From NCBI GenBank assembly GCA_902785575.1, contig CACZZF010000006.1:62001-126000 (forward strand): a DNA stretch of 64,000 nt. Reading direction: 5' to 3'. Position numbers and translations under genes: made by a program. Shown here piece by piece: positions 1 to 8,711 of the stretch. How positions within the stretch are numbered: position 1 is the first letter of the stretch; each line of letters opens with the position of its first letter. The stretch comes from an uncultured Bacteroidia bacterium. GTDB taxonomy: Bacteria; Bacteroidota; Bacteroidia; Bacteroidales; UBA932. The notes under the pieces are model-generated. The model saw only the letters and a list, made by a program, of their open reading frames with translations. It ran no database searches and was not told where the DNA came from.

Positions 1-1205
1 ACGGCCTTGTCAGCAACAAGAAGATCCTCCACTGAAACCGGTATCACGACGCCCAGGGGCACGCTGAAGGAAGGTATGGAGCCGAAGCTAAGATGTGACA
101 GTTCCCTCCACCCGGGGTTGGCATAGTGGTGGTGATCGACCGGATAGTCACCTACCGCGACCGCCCGCATGTATAGGTCATAGGAATAAGGATGACGCGC
201 GGCATCAACAGTCATGGTGTCGCGGCCGGCGATACGCCGGGCCTCTCGAAAGTATGGGTAGAAAGGAAGCCCGTCTACGGTCGGGAAAACGTCGTCGGCA
301 ACCCCGATCCTCGTATATCCCAGGTCGTGCTGAATGAAATAGACGAATCCGAGAGTACGAGATTTTGCCTGCCTGAACGCCTCTGAACGCTCCTCAGGCG
401 TCAAGGCCAGGTAATCCACATAGTAGTCATTGCCGTATATGGGCCAGTTGAGCATGATATATCCGTCCGGCAAGCGGCCGTACGAGAGCATCTGCTCAGG
501 ACTCCACAGTTTCTGTCCCTTCGGGTTGTTCCCGTCAATATCCTCGGCCAGAGGGTTCAAACAACAGTTCCGATAGAATTCGGCGTCATAGCCTTCCGGC
601 ATTTCCATCAAGACGTCGTGGTCATATTCCTTAAGGACCGCGACATAGGTCATGTCCTGGACGGTGCGGCCGTCATCCAGCGCTTCCGCACCCACGGAGC
701 GGGCCACATCCCCGAGTTCTGTACCGTCTACCAGGATCCGCGCCTTTACGCGGCTGCCATCCGAGAGACGGAGCATCCAGTCTCCACTTCCCTTTTTGCG
801 GCCGATGCCCGTAACCGTGGTTTCAAATTTCACTTCCACACCGGATTCCTCGGCGATGCCGCTGAAAATACCTGCCCCGACGCGAGGGTTGAAAAGTATG
901 TTTGACACCCAGCCGGAACGGAGAGCATCATAGCCACCGTACCGGGTAGCCAGCGAGTCGGTGAATTCTCCGAATATCCCACCTCGCAGGCGGTAGTTGC
1001 CGTCGACGGCACTGACACCTGCGGATGTCAGTACACCTCCGAGCCAGGTCCCTTCTTCCACCACAAGAGTCCTGGCTCCTCCACGTGCCGCCTCTATAGC
1101 GGCGGCAGTCCCTCCGGCACCTCCGCCCGCGACCACTACATCATAAGTCCGCGAGCAGGCGGAAAGAGCCATCAGCGCGCAAAACATTACAAGATACCTA
1201 TTCAT
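1..1205 (-). CDS. FAD-dependent oxidoreductase, lipoprotein (3' part beyond the window)
   Basis: The gene starts at ATG 1205 on the minus strand and stays open to the window edge (401 codons), so its C-terminus is missing. The N-terminus is a lipoprotein signal with lipobox LSAC (Cys17). It runs almost directly into a Rossmann nucleotide-binding motif, DVVVAGGGAGGTAAA, and then the EEGTWLGGVLTSAG stretch typical of FAD_oxidored (PF12831) proteins. Bacteroidota carry many such proteins near polysaccharide genes. I infer a membrane-anchored FAD enzyme of unknown substrate. A TATATTTG box lies at 1222-1229. The family call is good; the substrate is unknown. Confidence 0.8.
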   Translation of the reverse strand, partial: MNRYLVMFCALMALSACSRTYDVVVAGGGAGGTAAAIEAARGGARTLVVEEGTWLGGVLTSAGVSAVDGNYRLRGGIFGEFTDSLATRYGGYDALRSGWVSNILFNPRVGAGIFSGIAEESGVEVKFETTVTGIGRKKGSGDWMLRLSDGSRVKARILVDGTELGDVARSVGAEALDDGRTVQDMTYVAVLKEYDHDVLMEMPEGYDAEFYRNCCLNPLAEDIDGNNPKGQKLWSPEQMLSYGRLPDGYIMLNWPIYGNDYYVDYLALTPEERSEAFRQAKSRTLGFVYFIQHDLGYTRIGVADDVFPTVDGLPFYPYFREARRIAGRDTMTVDAARHPYSYDLYMRAVAVGDYPVDHHHYANPGWRELSHLSFGSIPSFSVPLGVVIPVSVEDLLVADKA

Positions 1206-1221
1206 CTATCTCACTTTTCCA

Positions 1222-1229
1222 CAAATATA
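1222..1229 (-). promoter_or_regulatory. -7 box TATATTTG for the FAD oxidoreductase gene
   Basis: This is a perfect match to the Bacteroidota -7 consensus TAnnTTTG. It would place the transcript start about 13 nt before the ATG at 1205. No clear -33 TTTG is seen. Confidence 0.5.
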
Positions 1230-1347
1230 GAATTATACTGGAACATAGCAGGATCTTTTTGTGGCAGAAGCAATGTGATTCCGAGATTATCCGCCTGCAG
1301 GTGACACTATTTCAGCCTTTTACAAAACTAAAATAATCTTTTTTTCG

Positions 1348-1355
1348 TAGTTTTG
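1348..1355 (+). promoter_or_regulatory. -7 box TAGTTTTG upstream of the 1388 gene
   Basis: It matches TAnnTTTG and predicts a leader of about 29 nt before ATG 1388. The upstream -33 element is not obvious. It is divergent from the promoter at 1222. Confidence 0.45.
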
Positions 1356-1387
1356 TCAATAATGGACAACTAATTATAAAACTAACA

Positions 1388-2224
1388 ATGTTGGAAAAAT
1401 TAGACACCCTAGGGGCATGCCTGCTGGCCGTGCTGATGGCCGGTACCTTTCTCTTCTTTGTAATTGCCCACGCAATCGGCTTCCAGTACTGCAAAAAACT
1501 CTTCGGTACCCGACGGATCACCCAGCAAAACCAGGAGATTCCTCTGGAGGGCAACCTGTTCGCAGCCTGCTACATCCGAACCAATCAGCCGCGCGTCCTG
1601 GATCAGCACATCCATCACGAGTTGCCGGCGGCTTTCCTTTACCGCTGGTACAGCGAAGGAAAACTGAAACTCGTGCAGCAAAAGCCCGCAATGGATATCG
1701 TCAACTATCTCTCCATCCAGAAAGACGCTGTCATCCGTGATAAGGAAGAAAACAGTTTGTACCAGAAATTCTGTGAAGCTTCCGGGGAAGACGGGCTGCT
1801 GGGAGTTGATGAAGTGTATGAGTGGAGCTACAGACATCCCGGCGATCTTTATGGCTATAAACCGGAAGACAAAGGAAAGGAATGGTTCCAAAACCGGAGA
1901 ATGATCGAGCCCGATAATCCGAAAGACAAGCTGACGAATCTGGGCATACGGATACGCTCCCTCACGCCAGAAGGAGCAGCGAAAGCCCGTGGACTGGTTG
2001 AGCTGCAAAACTTCCTGCAGGCTCAGGCTGAAGACAAACCCTGTGACCCGGTCGATACCAACCGGATAGATGATTTGTTATGCTATGGCCAGTTCTTCGG
2101 CATCGCCGACAAACTGGCTGAAAAGTGGAGTACGCATCTGAGCAAAGAAAAAACCATCGTCGTAGGGCTATGCCGTGACCTGGCGCAAGCGTTCTTCGAC
2201 GGAAACAACGATGCGACCGATTAA
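1388..2224 (+). CDS. Unknown membrane-anchored protein, 278 aa
   Basis: I do not recognise this protein with confidence. Residues 11-32 form one hydrophobic segment (LLAVLMAGTFLFFVIAHAIG). The rest is soluble and mixed in charge. A C-terminal stretch around residues 198-265 (EGAAKARGLVELQNFL, then CYGQFFGIADKLAEKW) recalls the end of DUF2207-type membrane proteins, where a helical cytoplasmic part follows a single anchor; that resemblance is from memory. It stands alone, divergent from the FAD oxidoreductase gene and converging on the tRNA and str operon. A strong hairpin at 2366-2399 can terminate it. Confidence 0.6.
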   Translation: MLEKLDTLGACLLAVLMAGTFLFFVIAHAIGFQYCKKLFGTRRITQQNQEIPLEGNLFAACYIRTNQPRVLDQHIHHELPAAFLYRWYSEGKLKLVQQKPAMDIVNYLSIQKDAVIRDKEENSLYQKFCEASGEDGLLGVDEVYEWSYRHPGDLYGYKPEDKGKEWFQNRRMIEPDNPKDKLTNLGIRIRSLTPEGAAKARGLVELQNFLQAQAEDKPCDPVDTNRIDDLLCYGQFFGIADKLAEKWSTHLSKEKTIVVGLCRDLAQAFFDGNNDATD

Positions 2225-2308
2225 GTCGAATAGGTGCACTCATCTGGCCGCGGAGATTGGCCAGCCCATGTGATTCCAACGCCTCCGAGCGAAGCGAGTT
2301 CAGGGTGT

Positions 2309-2342
2309 CTGAGGGGAACGCCCCTCAGTCCCCCATAGGGGG
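2309..2342. repeat. GC-rich double hairpin (CTGAGGGG/CCCCTCAG and CCCCC/GGGGG)
   Basis: Two adjacent inverted repeats: CTGAGGGG at 2309-2316 pairs with CCCCTCAG at 2321-2328, and CCCCC at 2330-2334 pairs with GGGGG at 2338-2342. The preceding bases (2288-2301) contain GAGCGAAGCGAG, like the core of the dispersed palindromes elsewhere in the window. It lies in the gap after the 1388 gene. No T-tract follows, so it is not a plain terminator. Confidence 0.55.
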
Positions 2343-2365
2343 TGCAGGGGGGTAGATAGGGACCG

Positions 2366-2399
2366 CAAAAAGGCCACCGGCAGAGCCGATGGCCTTTTT
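2366..2399. terminator. Bidirectional rho-independent terminator
   Basis: Imperfect inverted repeat AAAAAGGCCA(C/T)CGG around a short loop, with a T-run at either end. It can end the plus-strand transcript of the 1388 gene and the minus-strand transcript leaving the tRNA. Confidence 0.8.
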
Positions 2400-2400
2400 G

Positions 2401-2474
2401 TGGTCCCAGTAGGGCATGATCCTACGACCCCCTGATTATGAGTCAGATGCTCTAACCAACTGAGCTATGGGACC
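2401..2474 (-). tRNA. tRNA with CAU anticodon (elongator Met, or Ile2)
   Basis: Full 74-nt cloverleaf on the minus strand: acceptor GGTCCCA/TGGGACC with discriminator A, D-arm GCTCAGTTGGTTAGAGC, anticodon stem TCTGA/TCAGG with loop CTCATAA (CAU), T-stem GTAGG/CCTAC. CCA is not encoded. Position 1-72 is a G-C pair and the anticodon stem lacks the GGG/CCC of initiators, so it is not tRNA-fMet. Odd: the T-loop reads ATCATGC, not the usual TTCRANY. It starts 50 nt after the rpsJ stop. Confidence 0.9.
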
Positions 2475-2477
2475 TGG

Positions 2478-2509
2478 TTTCCCGATTCAAAGGTCGGGAA
2501 AATTTTTTT
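2478..2509 (+). terminator. Hairpin plus T-tract between tRNA and rpsJ (plus-strand orientation)
   Basis: TTTCCCGA at 2478-2485 pairs with TCGGGAAA at 2494-2501, followed by seven T. As a terminator it only works on the plus strand, blocking antisense reading into rpsJ. On the minus strand it has no T-tract, so rpsJ and the tRNA may be read together. Confidence 0.55.
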
Positions 2510-2524
2510 AAAGTGCAATTAAAC

Positions 2525-2830
2525 TCACACTTTGATCTCAACCTCGACACCCGAAGGAAGCTCGAGCTTCATGAGAGCGTCGACAGTCTTGGCATTGCTA
2601 TCATCAATGTCAAGGAGCCTGCAATAGGCGTCGAGCTCAAACTGCTCGCGGGACTTCTTGTTGACGAAGGTGGAGCGGTTGACAGTGAATATCTTCTTGT
2701 TGGTAGGGAGCGGAATAGGACCGTTCACCTTAGCACCAGTAGCCTTCACTGTGTCCACGATCTTGGCGGCTGACTTGTCAACCAGCATGTGATCGAATGA
2801 CTTGAGTTTGATTCTGATCTTTTGACTCAT
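2525..2830 (-). CDS. rpsJ: 30S ribosomal protein S10
   Basis: Normal-length S10 (101 aa) with the conserved [11 protein letters not shown] start, GPIPLPT loop and [13 protein letters not shown] segment. S10 is part of the 30S head and also takes part in transcription antitermination as NusE. It lies 42 nt after fusA on the same strand, giving rpsL-rpsG-fusA-rpsJ. In Bacteroidota genomes I know, rpsJ leads straight into rplC and the rest of the S10 operon. Here it is followed by a tRNA and a terminator, so the S10 cluster is split at this point. Confidence 0.97.
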   Translation of the reverse strand: MSQKIRIKLKSFDHMLVDKSAAKIVDTVKATGAKVNGPIPLPTNKKIFTVNRSTFVNKKSREQFELDAYCRLLDIDDSNAKTVDALMKLELPSGVEVEIKV

Positions 2831-2872
2831 ATCAAAAACTGATTTTAAATATTCTTAGTAAAAAACTTCGCG

Positions 2873-5002
2873 CTAATCCTCATCGTCGAGGAAATGACGG
2901 GTGCTGTACCCGCTCTTCTCCACGATTTCTTTGGCGAGGTTAGTCGGAACCTCGGAGTAATGATCGAACGACATCGTGCTTGTGGCGCGTCCGGAGGACA
3001 AGGTCCTGAGGACTGTCACATAACCGAACTGCTCAGCCAACGGGACAAAGGCCTTGACAACCCTGGCGCCATTGGAAGTGGAATCCATGGCCTGGATCTG
3101 ACCGCGGCGGCGGTTGAGATCCCCAACGATGTCACCCATGTAGTCTTCGGGGGTCACAACCTCCAGAGACATAATAGGTTCCAGGAGCACAGGCTTGCAC
3201 TTGGGGCAGGCATGGCGGAAAGCCATACGAGCCGCCATCTCGAAAGACAACTGGTCGGAATCCACAGGGTGGAAAGATCCGTCAATGACGGTCACCTTCA
3301 TGGCCGGGACCTCATAGCCCGCGAGGACACCATTTGCCATAGCGGACTTGAATCCTTTCTCGATGCTCGGGATGAACTCCTTGGGAATATTTCCTCCCTT
3401 CACCTCGTTGATGAACTGGAGACCAGTCACCCCCTCGTCGGCGGGACCGATCTCGACGATGATGTCGGCATATTTACCACGGCCGCCAGTCTGCTTCTTG
3501 AACACCTCGCGATGCTGGACAGAAGCTGTGATGGCCTCCTTGTAGTTGACCTGGGGAGCACCCTGGTTGATCTCGACGCCGAACTCCCTGCGGAGGCGGT
3601 CGACGATGATGTCCAGGTGAAGCTCACCCATACCGCTGATTATAGTCTGGCCAGTCTCGACATCAGATCTCACAGTGAAGGTGGGATCCTCCTCAGCGAG
3701 CTTGCCGAGAGCGATGCCGAGCTTGTCCAGGTCGGTCTGGGTCTTCGGTTCGACGGCGATTCCGATAACAGGATCGGGGAACACCATCGACTCGAGAATA
3801 ATAGGATGGTTCTCGTCACAAACCGTGTCACCGGTACGGAGATCCTTGAATCCCACAGCCGCGCAGATGTCCCCAGCCTCCACAAAATCAATAGGATTCT
3901 GGTGGTTGGAGTGCATCTGGTACAGCCTGGCGATTCTTTCTTTCCTGGCGGTGCGCACATTGTAGACATACGACCCGGAGTCGACACGTCCTGAATACAC
4001 CCTCAAGAACGCGAGGCGGCCCACAAACGGATCCGTGGCGATCTTGAACACGAGGGCGCAGAACGGCTGGTCGGCCGAGGGGAGTAGATCCTCCTCTTTG
4101 CCGGACCTGGGGTTGGTACCCTTGACGACACCTTTGTCAAGAGGTGAAGGGAGGTAACGCATCACGGCGTCAAGGAGGAATTGGACTCCTTTGTTCTTGA
4201 ACGACGAGCCGCAGCATGCAGGGACAATCTGCATTGAGATCGTTCCTTTGCGCAATGCCGCTATAATCTCATCGTCAGTGAGGGAGTCAGGATCCTCGAA
4301 GAACTTCTCCATGAGCGCCTCGTCACATTCGGCGGCAGCCTCAATGAGTCTGTTCCTCCAAGTCTCGACCTCTTCCGCCATCTCTGACGGGACATCCTTA
4401 ATCTCGTAATTGACCAATTCCTCGCCGGAATCATAAATGATAGCCTTGCGGGAAATCAGGTCGACTATTCCAAGGAACTTGTCCTCAGCTCCGATAGGGA
4501 GGCAAACGGGGACTGCCTTGGCTCCGAGTTTGGTACGAATCTCCTCAACACATGCGAGGAAATCCGCCCCCACGCGGTCCATCTTGTTCACATAGGCAAT
4601 CTTCGGAACTCCATACTTGTCGGCTTGACGCCAAACAGTCTCGGACTGGGGCTGAACCCGCCCGACGGCGCAGAAAGTGGCGATCGTGCCATCGAGGACA
4701 CGCAGTGAGCGCTCTACCTCGACAGTGAAGTCCACGTGGCCGGGAGTGTCGATCAGGTTGATCTGATACACCTTGCCCTGATAGTGCCAGAACGCCGTAG
4801 TGGCCGCGGAGGTGATAGTGATACCACGCTCCTGCTCCTGCACCATCCAGTCCATCGTCGCGGCGCCATCATGCACCTCACCGATCTTGTGTGTCTTACC
4901 GGTGTAGTACAGGATACGCTCAGACGTGGTCGTCTTACCGGCATCAATGTGAGCCATGATGCCGATATTCCTGGTGAAAGTCAGATCCCTGTCAGATGCC
5001 AT
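2873..5002 (-). CDS. fusA: Translation elongation factor G
   Basis: 709 aa, normal length. G-domain motifs are AHIDAGKT at 17-24, DTPGH at 85-89 and NKMD at 139-142, followed by domains II-V typical of EF-G. It drives ribosomal translocation and, with RRF, recycling. It lies 12 nt after rpsG in the str operon. One oddity: the segment usually reading AVGGV is AVGRV here, with Arg at 115, a single-base change from GGG to CGG. All other motifs look intact, so I treat it as the housekeeping EF-G. Confidence 0.97.
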   Translation of the reverse strand: MASDRDLTFTRNIGIMAHIDAGKTTTSERILYYTGKTHKIGEVHDGAATMDWMVQEQERGITITSAATTAFWHYQGKVYQINLIDTPGHVDFTVEVERSLRVLDGTIATFCAVGRVQPQSETVWRQADKYGVPKIAYVNKMDRVGADFLACVEEIRTKLGAKAVPVCLPIGAEDKFLGIVDLISRKAIIYDSGEELVNYEIKDVPSEMAEEVETWRNRLIEAAAECDEALMEKFFEDPDSLTDDEIIAALRKGTISMQIVPACCGSSFKNKGVQFLLDAVMRYLPSPLDKGVVKGTNPRSGKEEDLLPSADQPFCALVFKIATDPFVGRLAFLRVYSGRVDSGSYVYNVRTARKERIARLYQMHSNHQNPIDFVEAGDICAAVGFKDLRTGDTVCDENHPIILESMVFPDPVIGIAVEPKTQTDLDKLGIALGKLAEEDPTFTVRSDVETGQTIISGMGELHLDIIVDRLRREFGVEINQGAPQVNYKEAITASVQHREVFKKQTGGRGKYADIIVEIGPADEGVTGLQFINEVKGGNIPKEFIPSIEKGFKSAMANGVLAGYEVPAMKVTVIDGSFHPVDSDQLSFEMAARMAFRHACPKCKPVLLEPIMSLEVVTPEDYMGDIVGDLNRRRGQIQAMDSTSNGARVVKAFVPLAEQFGYVTVLRTLSSGRATSTMSFDHYSEVPTNLAKEIVEKSGYSTRHFLDDED

Positions 5003-5014
5003 CCGTGAAAAAGA

Positions 5015-5491
5015 TTAGAAACGGAAGTGAGCGAACGCCTTGTTGGCCTCCGCCATCTTGTGCATATCCTCTTTCCTCTTGAAAGCGCCACCTTCGTTGT
5101 TGTAGGCGGCAACTATCTCCGCACAAAGTTTTTCTGCCATAGAGTGGCCGGAACGTTTGCGGGCATAGCCGATCATGTTCTTCATGGAGAGCGATACTTT
5201 CCTTTCCGGACGCAACTCTGTAGGCACCTGGAAGTTGGCACCTCCTACACGACGCGACTTGACCTCGATCTGAGGGGTCACGTTTTCGAGAGCCTTCCTC
5301 CAAATATCCAGAGGAGCCTTGTCAGAATCTTTCATCTTCTCGCCTACCATGTCGATGGCATCGTAAAAAATAGAATACGCGATACTCTTCTTCCCCTGCA
5401 GCATAAGATTGTTCACGAAGCGAGTCACCTCAACATCATGAAACTTAGGATCAGGAAGTAGAATTCTCTTCTTAGGCTTCGATTTTCTCAT
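5015..5491 (-). CDS. rpsG: 30S ribosomal protein S7
   Basis: 158 aa S7 with the MRKSKP start, the [12 protein letters not shown] segment and the [11 protein letters not shown] loop of the family. It nucleates the 30S head by binding the 3' major domain of 16S rRNA. It sits 36 nt after rpsL and 12 nt before fusA, so the order is the classical str operon. The length matches Bacteroidota S7. Confidence 0.97.
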   Translation of the reverse strand: MRKSKPKKRILLPDPKFHDVEVTRFVNNLMLQGKKSIAYSIFYDAIDMVGEKMKDSDKAPLDIWRKALENVTPQIEVKSRRVGGANFQVPTELRPERKVSLSMKNMIGYARKRSGHSMAEKLCAEIVAAYNNEGGAFKRKEDMHKMAEANKAFAHFRF

Positions 5492-5527
5492 TTTGAGTAA
5501 AAATTAAAGGTGATAAAAAAACAGGAA

Positions 5528-5911
<384 letters not shown>

Positions 5912-5962
5912 AAATGATTGTAAATCTATTATTTATGTTTTTTCCCAAATATTTTGGGGCTG

Positions 5963-5994
5963 CAAATTTACAGAATAATCTTCAAATCACCAAA
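5963..5994 (-). promoter_or_regulatory. str operon promoter (-33 TTTG, N20, -7 TAAATTTG)
   Basis: Both elements match the Bacteroidota sigma-A consensus and the spacer is exactly 20 nt. It drives rpsL-rpsG-fusA-rpsJ and possibly the tRNA. It overlaps the region upstream of the divergent GH2 gene. Confidence 0.8.
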
Positions 5995-6025
5995 GTTTCA
6001 TGTCAATTTGATTGCGTCAAAGAAC

Positions 6026-6055
6026 TTTGCAATTGACGGATTTTCACTATCTTTG
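6026..6055 (+). promoter_or_regulatory. Promoter abutting the GH2 start codon
   Basis: TTTG at 6026-6029, 18 nt, then TATCTTTG at 6048-6055. In this promoter class the transcript starts about 4 nt after the final G, which falls on the A of ATG 6059. A leaderless or near-leaderless mRNA is implied. Confidence 0.6.
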
Positions 6056-6058
6056 AAT

Positions 6059-8665
6059 ATGTTTATTCATCGACTTCCCCTCCTCATGGCCGTGATGATG
6101 TCGGCCTTCTCGTTTCTTTTGACTGCCCAGCCGGCGGCAAGGGTTTCATTCAACGAAAGTTGGACATTCTCAAAAGACGGCGTCACTAAAGTCGTTGACC
6201 TGCCTCATGACTGGGGCGTGGACGGACCTTTCGACATTAATTATCCCGGCGAGACCGGAAAGTTGGCCTGGTGGGGCAAGGCGGAATACACGAAGACCTT
6301 GACGGTCCCGGTGGTTCGACAAGCTCACCAACCGGTTGCTGAGCCTGTCGAAGCAGCCGAAGGACCCGCCCGCTATTTCCTTGACATTGACGGAGCCATG
6401 TCCTGGGCGAAAGTCTTTTGCAACGGGAATCTCGTCACGGAATGGCCATACGGTTACGCATCATTCAGGGCGGACCTTACCCCTTATATTAAAGAAGGTG
6501 ACAATGAGATCAAGGTCACCCTTGACAACCCTGAGGAGTCCAGCCGATGGTATCCTGGCGGAGGAATTTACCGCAATGTCTGGCTCACCGCGGCCCCTGC
6601 CGTGGGAGTCGCCCATTGGGGAACTTACATGACCACCAAGGGCGACAAAGCCACACTGCAGATCAGCCTGCGCAATAGCCAGGAGTCAACCCAAGGTGTT
6701 GTCCGGACGGAAATTTTTGAATATGAAGGGAATACGGTAATCGCATCTGCGGAGACCCTCGTCGAATCTATCACCGATTCGACCATCGTGACGCAAGAAT
6801 TCGACCTCACCGGCGCCGTCCGCTGGAGTCCGGAACACCCGAACCTGTATCGCGCCGTCACGACCGTTATCGCCGGAGCGGCCTCCGAGCTTAGGCCGTA
6901 CTCAGCCGCAGCAAGCCCTGAGCTGCGTCGAAGGGCGAAGCGAGGATGGACGCAGCCGGGCTCGGACGGCCGTCCGGCAGACAAAGTGGGAGATAGCGAG
7001 AATGGACGCGGCATTAGACCGGACAGCCAGCCGGCAGACGCTGAGGAAAAGTATGTGACCGTATTCGGACTCAGGGATATTGAGTACAGGGAAGACGGGA
7101 TATACATTGACGGCGTGAAGACGTTCCTGAAGGGAGTCTGCCTCCATCATGATGCCGGCGCTCTCGGAGCCGTCTGGAACAACACCGCCTGGGAACGCAG
7201 GCTCAAAATGCTCAAGGAGATGGGCTGCAACGCCATCCGCACCTCCCACAATCCTCCCGCTCCGGAACTCCTCGACCTCTGCGACCGCATGGGCTTCGTC
7301 GTTATGGACGAGCTGACCGACACCTGGACCGTGCCCAAGAAGCCCAACGGCTACGCCCTGCTATTCAACGACTGGGCGGACAAAGACCTGGTCGCCATGA
7401 TCCACAGGGACCGCAACCACCCTTCAGTCATCCTCTGGAGCATAGGCAACGAGACTGGTGAGCAGGGCTATCCAGACCTTTACCATATTCCCGCACATCT
7501 TACGGAAATATGTCATACTGAGGATCCTACGAGACTGACCACCTTCGGGTCCGACAACCCCTGGGCCTCCGAGCAGGAGTTCCGCAACACTATGGACATC
7601 TACGGCTTCAACTATAAGCCCCACCTTTACTCCAAGTTCCACGAAGCCAATCCCGGAAAGCTTTATCTCGGAAGCGAGACGGCCTCGACCATCAGCTCCA
7701 GAGGCGTGTATTTCTTCCCCATAGAAGAAGACCCGAGAGGCAAAGAGTTCAGTGAGAAGGACTTCCAGGTCAGCTCTTACGATCTTCACACTGTCCCATG
7801 GGGTCAGATACCAGAGCAGGAATGGGAGCTCGAGGACGCCAATCCGACATGTCTCGGGGAATTCGTCTGGACCGGATATGACTATCTCGGCGAGCCGACT
7901 CCTTACAACAGGGACCTTACCATCCTGACAAACTTCCATGACCCGGAGACCAAAGCAAAGGCCGAGAAAGAGATCGCTGAGAAAGGCGTAGTGTCCACGC
8001 CCTCAAGAAGTTCCTATTTCGGAATAATCGACCTCGCGGGATTCCCGAAAGACCGCTATTGGCTCTACCAGGCACGTTGGTCCGACAAGACCGTGCTTCA
8101 TGTGCTCCCGCATTGGAACTGGGAAGGACGCGAGGGAGAGGTGACCCCTGTCCATGTCTATACCAATTGCGACAAGGTCGAGCTGTTCGTCAACGGGGAA
8201 TCCAAGGGAACTCTAGATAGGGCTGACAAGCAGTATCGCCTCCGCTGGGACGATGTTGTCTACCAACCCGGTAAGATCGAGGCGATCGGCTGGAAAGACG
8301 GCAAAAAAGTCGCCTCGGAGACAGTCAAGACAGCCGGACCCGCGAGCAAGATCAAGATGTCCCTTGAGAAAGGTTTCGGAGAGGGGGACATTTATTATAT
8401 TGACGTCAAACTGACTGATAAAAAGGGAATATTCAATCCGAGGGCTTGCGATGAACTGAAGTTCAGTGTTAAAGGACCCGGTGAGATCCTGGCGGTTGAC
8501 GCCGGCGACCCGACCTGCCTGACACCATTCCATTCGGACAAGATCAAAGCGTTCAATGGGCTGGCATCAGTCATCATCAAGACAAAGCCCGGATCCAAGG
8601 GCAAGATTATAGTCACAGCCACCTCTGAAGGTTTGAAAAAAGGCAAAATCCGGATCAAGGTCTGA
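6059..8665 (+). CDS. Secreted glycoside hydrolase family 2 (beta-galactosidase-like)
   Basis: 868 aa. I chose ATG 6059 because it gives a hydrophobic leader (MFIHRLPLL then FSFLLTAQPA); the longer frame from 5954 would overlap the promoter. GH2 N-terminal jelly roll, Ig-like domain and TIM barrel follow. The acid/base Glu465 lies in WSIGNE and the likely nucleophile Glu540 in LGSETAS; GEFVWTGYDYLG comes after. C-terminal Ig-like domains recall DUF4982. I infer exo-galactosidase or a related activity on glycans in the periplasm. Two foreign in-frame palindromic segments interrupt it, at residues about 84-102 and 272-329. Confidence 0.9.
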   Translation: MFIHRLPLLMAVMMSAFSFLLTAQPAARVSFNESWTFSKDGVTKVVDLPHDWGVDGPFDINYPGETGKLAWWGKAEYTKTLTVPVVRQAHQPVAEPVEAAEGPARYFLDIDGAMSWAKVFCNGNLVTEWPYGYASFRADLTPYIKEGDNEIKVTLDNPEESSRWYPGGGIYRNVWLTAAPAVGVAHWGTYMTTKGDKATLQISLRNSQESTQGVVRTEIFEYEGNTVIASAETLVESITDSTIVTQEFDLTGAVRWSPEHPNLYRAVTTVIAGAASELRPYSAAASPELRRRAKRGWTQPGSDGRPADKVGDSENGRGIRPDSQPADAEEKYVTVFGLRDIEYREDGIYIDGVKTFLKGVCLHHDAGALGAVWNNTAWERRLKMLKEMGCNAIRTSHNPPAPELLDLCDRMGFVVMDELTDTWTVPKKPNGYALLFNDWADKDLVAMIHRDRNHPSVILWSIGNETGEQGYPDLYHIPAHLTEICHTEDPTRLTTFGSDNPWASEQEFRNTMDIYGFNYKPHLYSKFHEANPGKLYLGSETASTISSRGVYFFPIEEDPRGKEFSEKDFQVSSYDLHTVPWGQIPEQEWELEDANPTCLGEFVWTGYDYLGEPTPYNRDLTILTNFHDPETKAKAEKEIAEKGVVSTPSRSSYFGIIDLAGFPKDRYWLYQARWSDKTVLHVLPHWNWEGREGEVTPVHVYTNCDKVELFVNGESKGTLDRADKQYRLRWDDVVYQPGKIEAIGWKDGKKVASETVKTAGPASKIKMSLEKGFGEGDIYYIDVKLTDKKGIFNPRACDELKFSVKGPGEILAVDAGDPTCLTPFHSDKIKAFNGLASVIIKTKPGSKGKIIVTATSEGLKKGKIRIKV
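6308..6364 (+). repeat. Family B in-frame palindromic element in the GH2 gene
   Basis: TTCGACAAGCTCA (6315-6327) and TGAGCCTGTCGAA (6340-6352) form an inverted repeat with one mismatch around an AACCGGTT centre. It is translated as VVRQAHQPVAEPVEA, nearly the same peptide as in PrmC at 36049-36125. Confidence 0.85.
6872..7045 (-). repeat. Family C in-frame element plus degenerate second half, in the GH2 gene
   Basis: 6872-6977 is the reverse complement of the element at 32708-32815, with a perfect palindrome CGGACGGCCGTCCG at one end. 6978-7045 repeats the GCGA(A/G)ATGGACGC...CCGGCAGAC half in worn form. The GH2 frame reads through without a stop. Confidence 0.85.
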
Positions 8666-8711
8666 TATTATAGAAATAATTAATTATCAATATATTAAAA
8701 ACCGTTCTTAT

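Noticed and set aside
2894..3994. Long plus-strand open frame of 366 codons inside fusA
   Set aside because: It is the antisense shadow of EF-G with no protein-family features; codon bias of the real gene keeps the opposite frame open.
5954..6058. Longer N-terminus for the GH2 protein
   Set aside because: The extra residues are not a signal sequence and their DNA carries the promoter TTTG-N18-TATCTTTG; the ATG at 6059 gives a proper exported leader.
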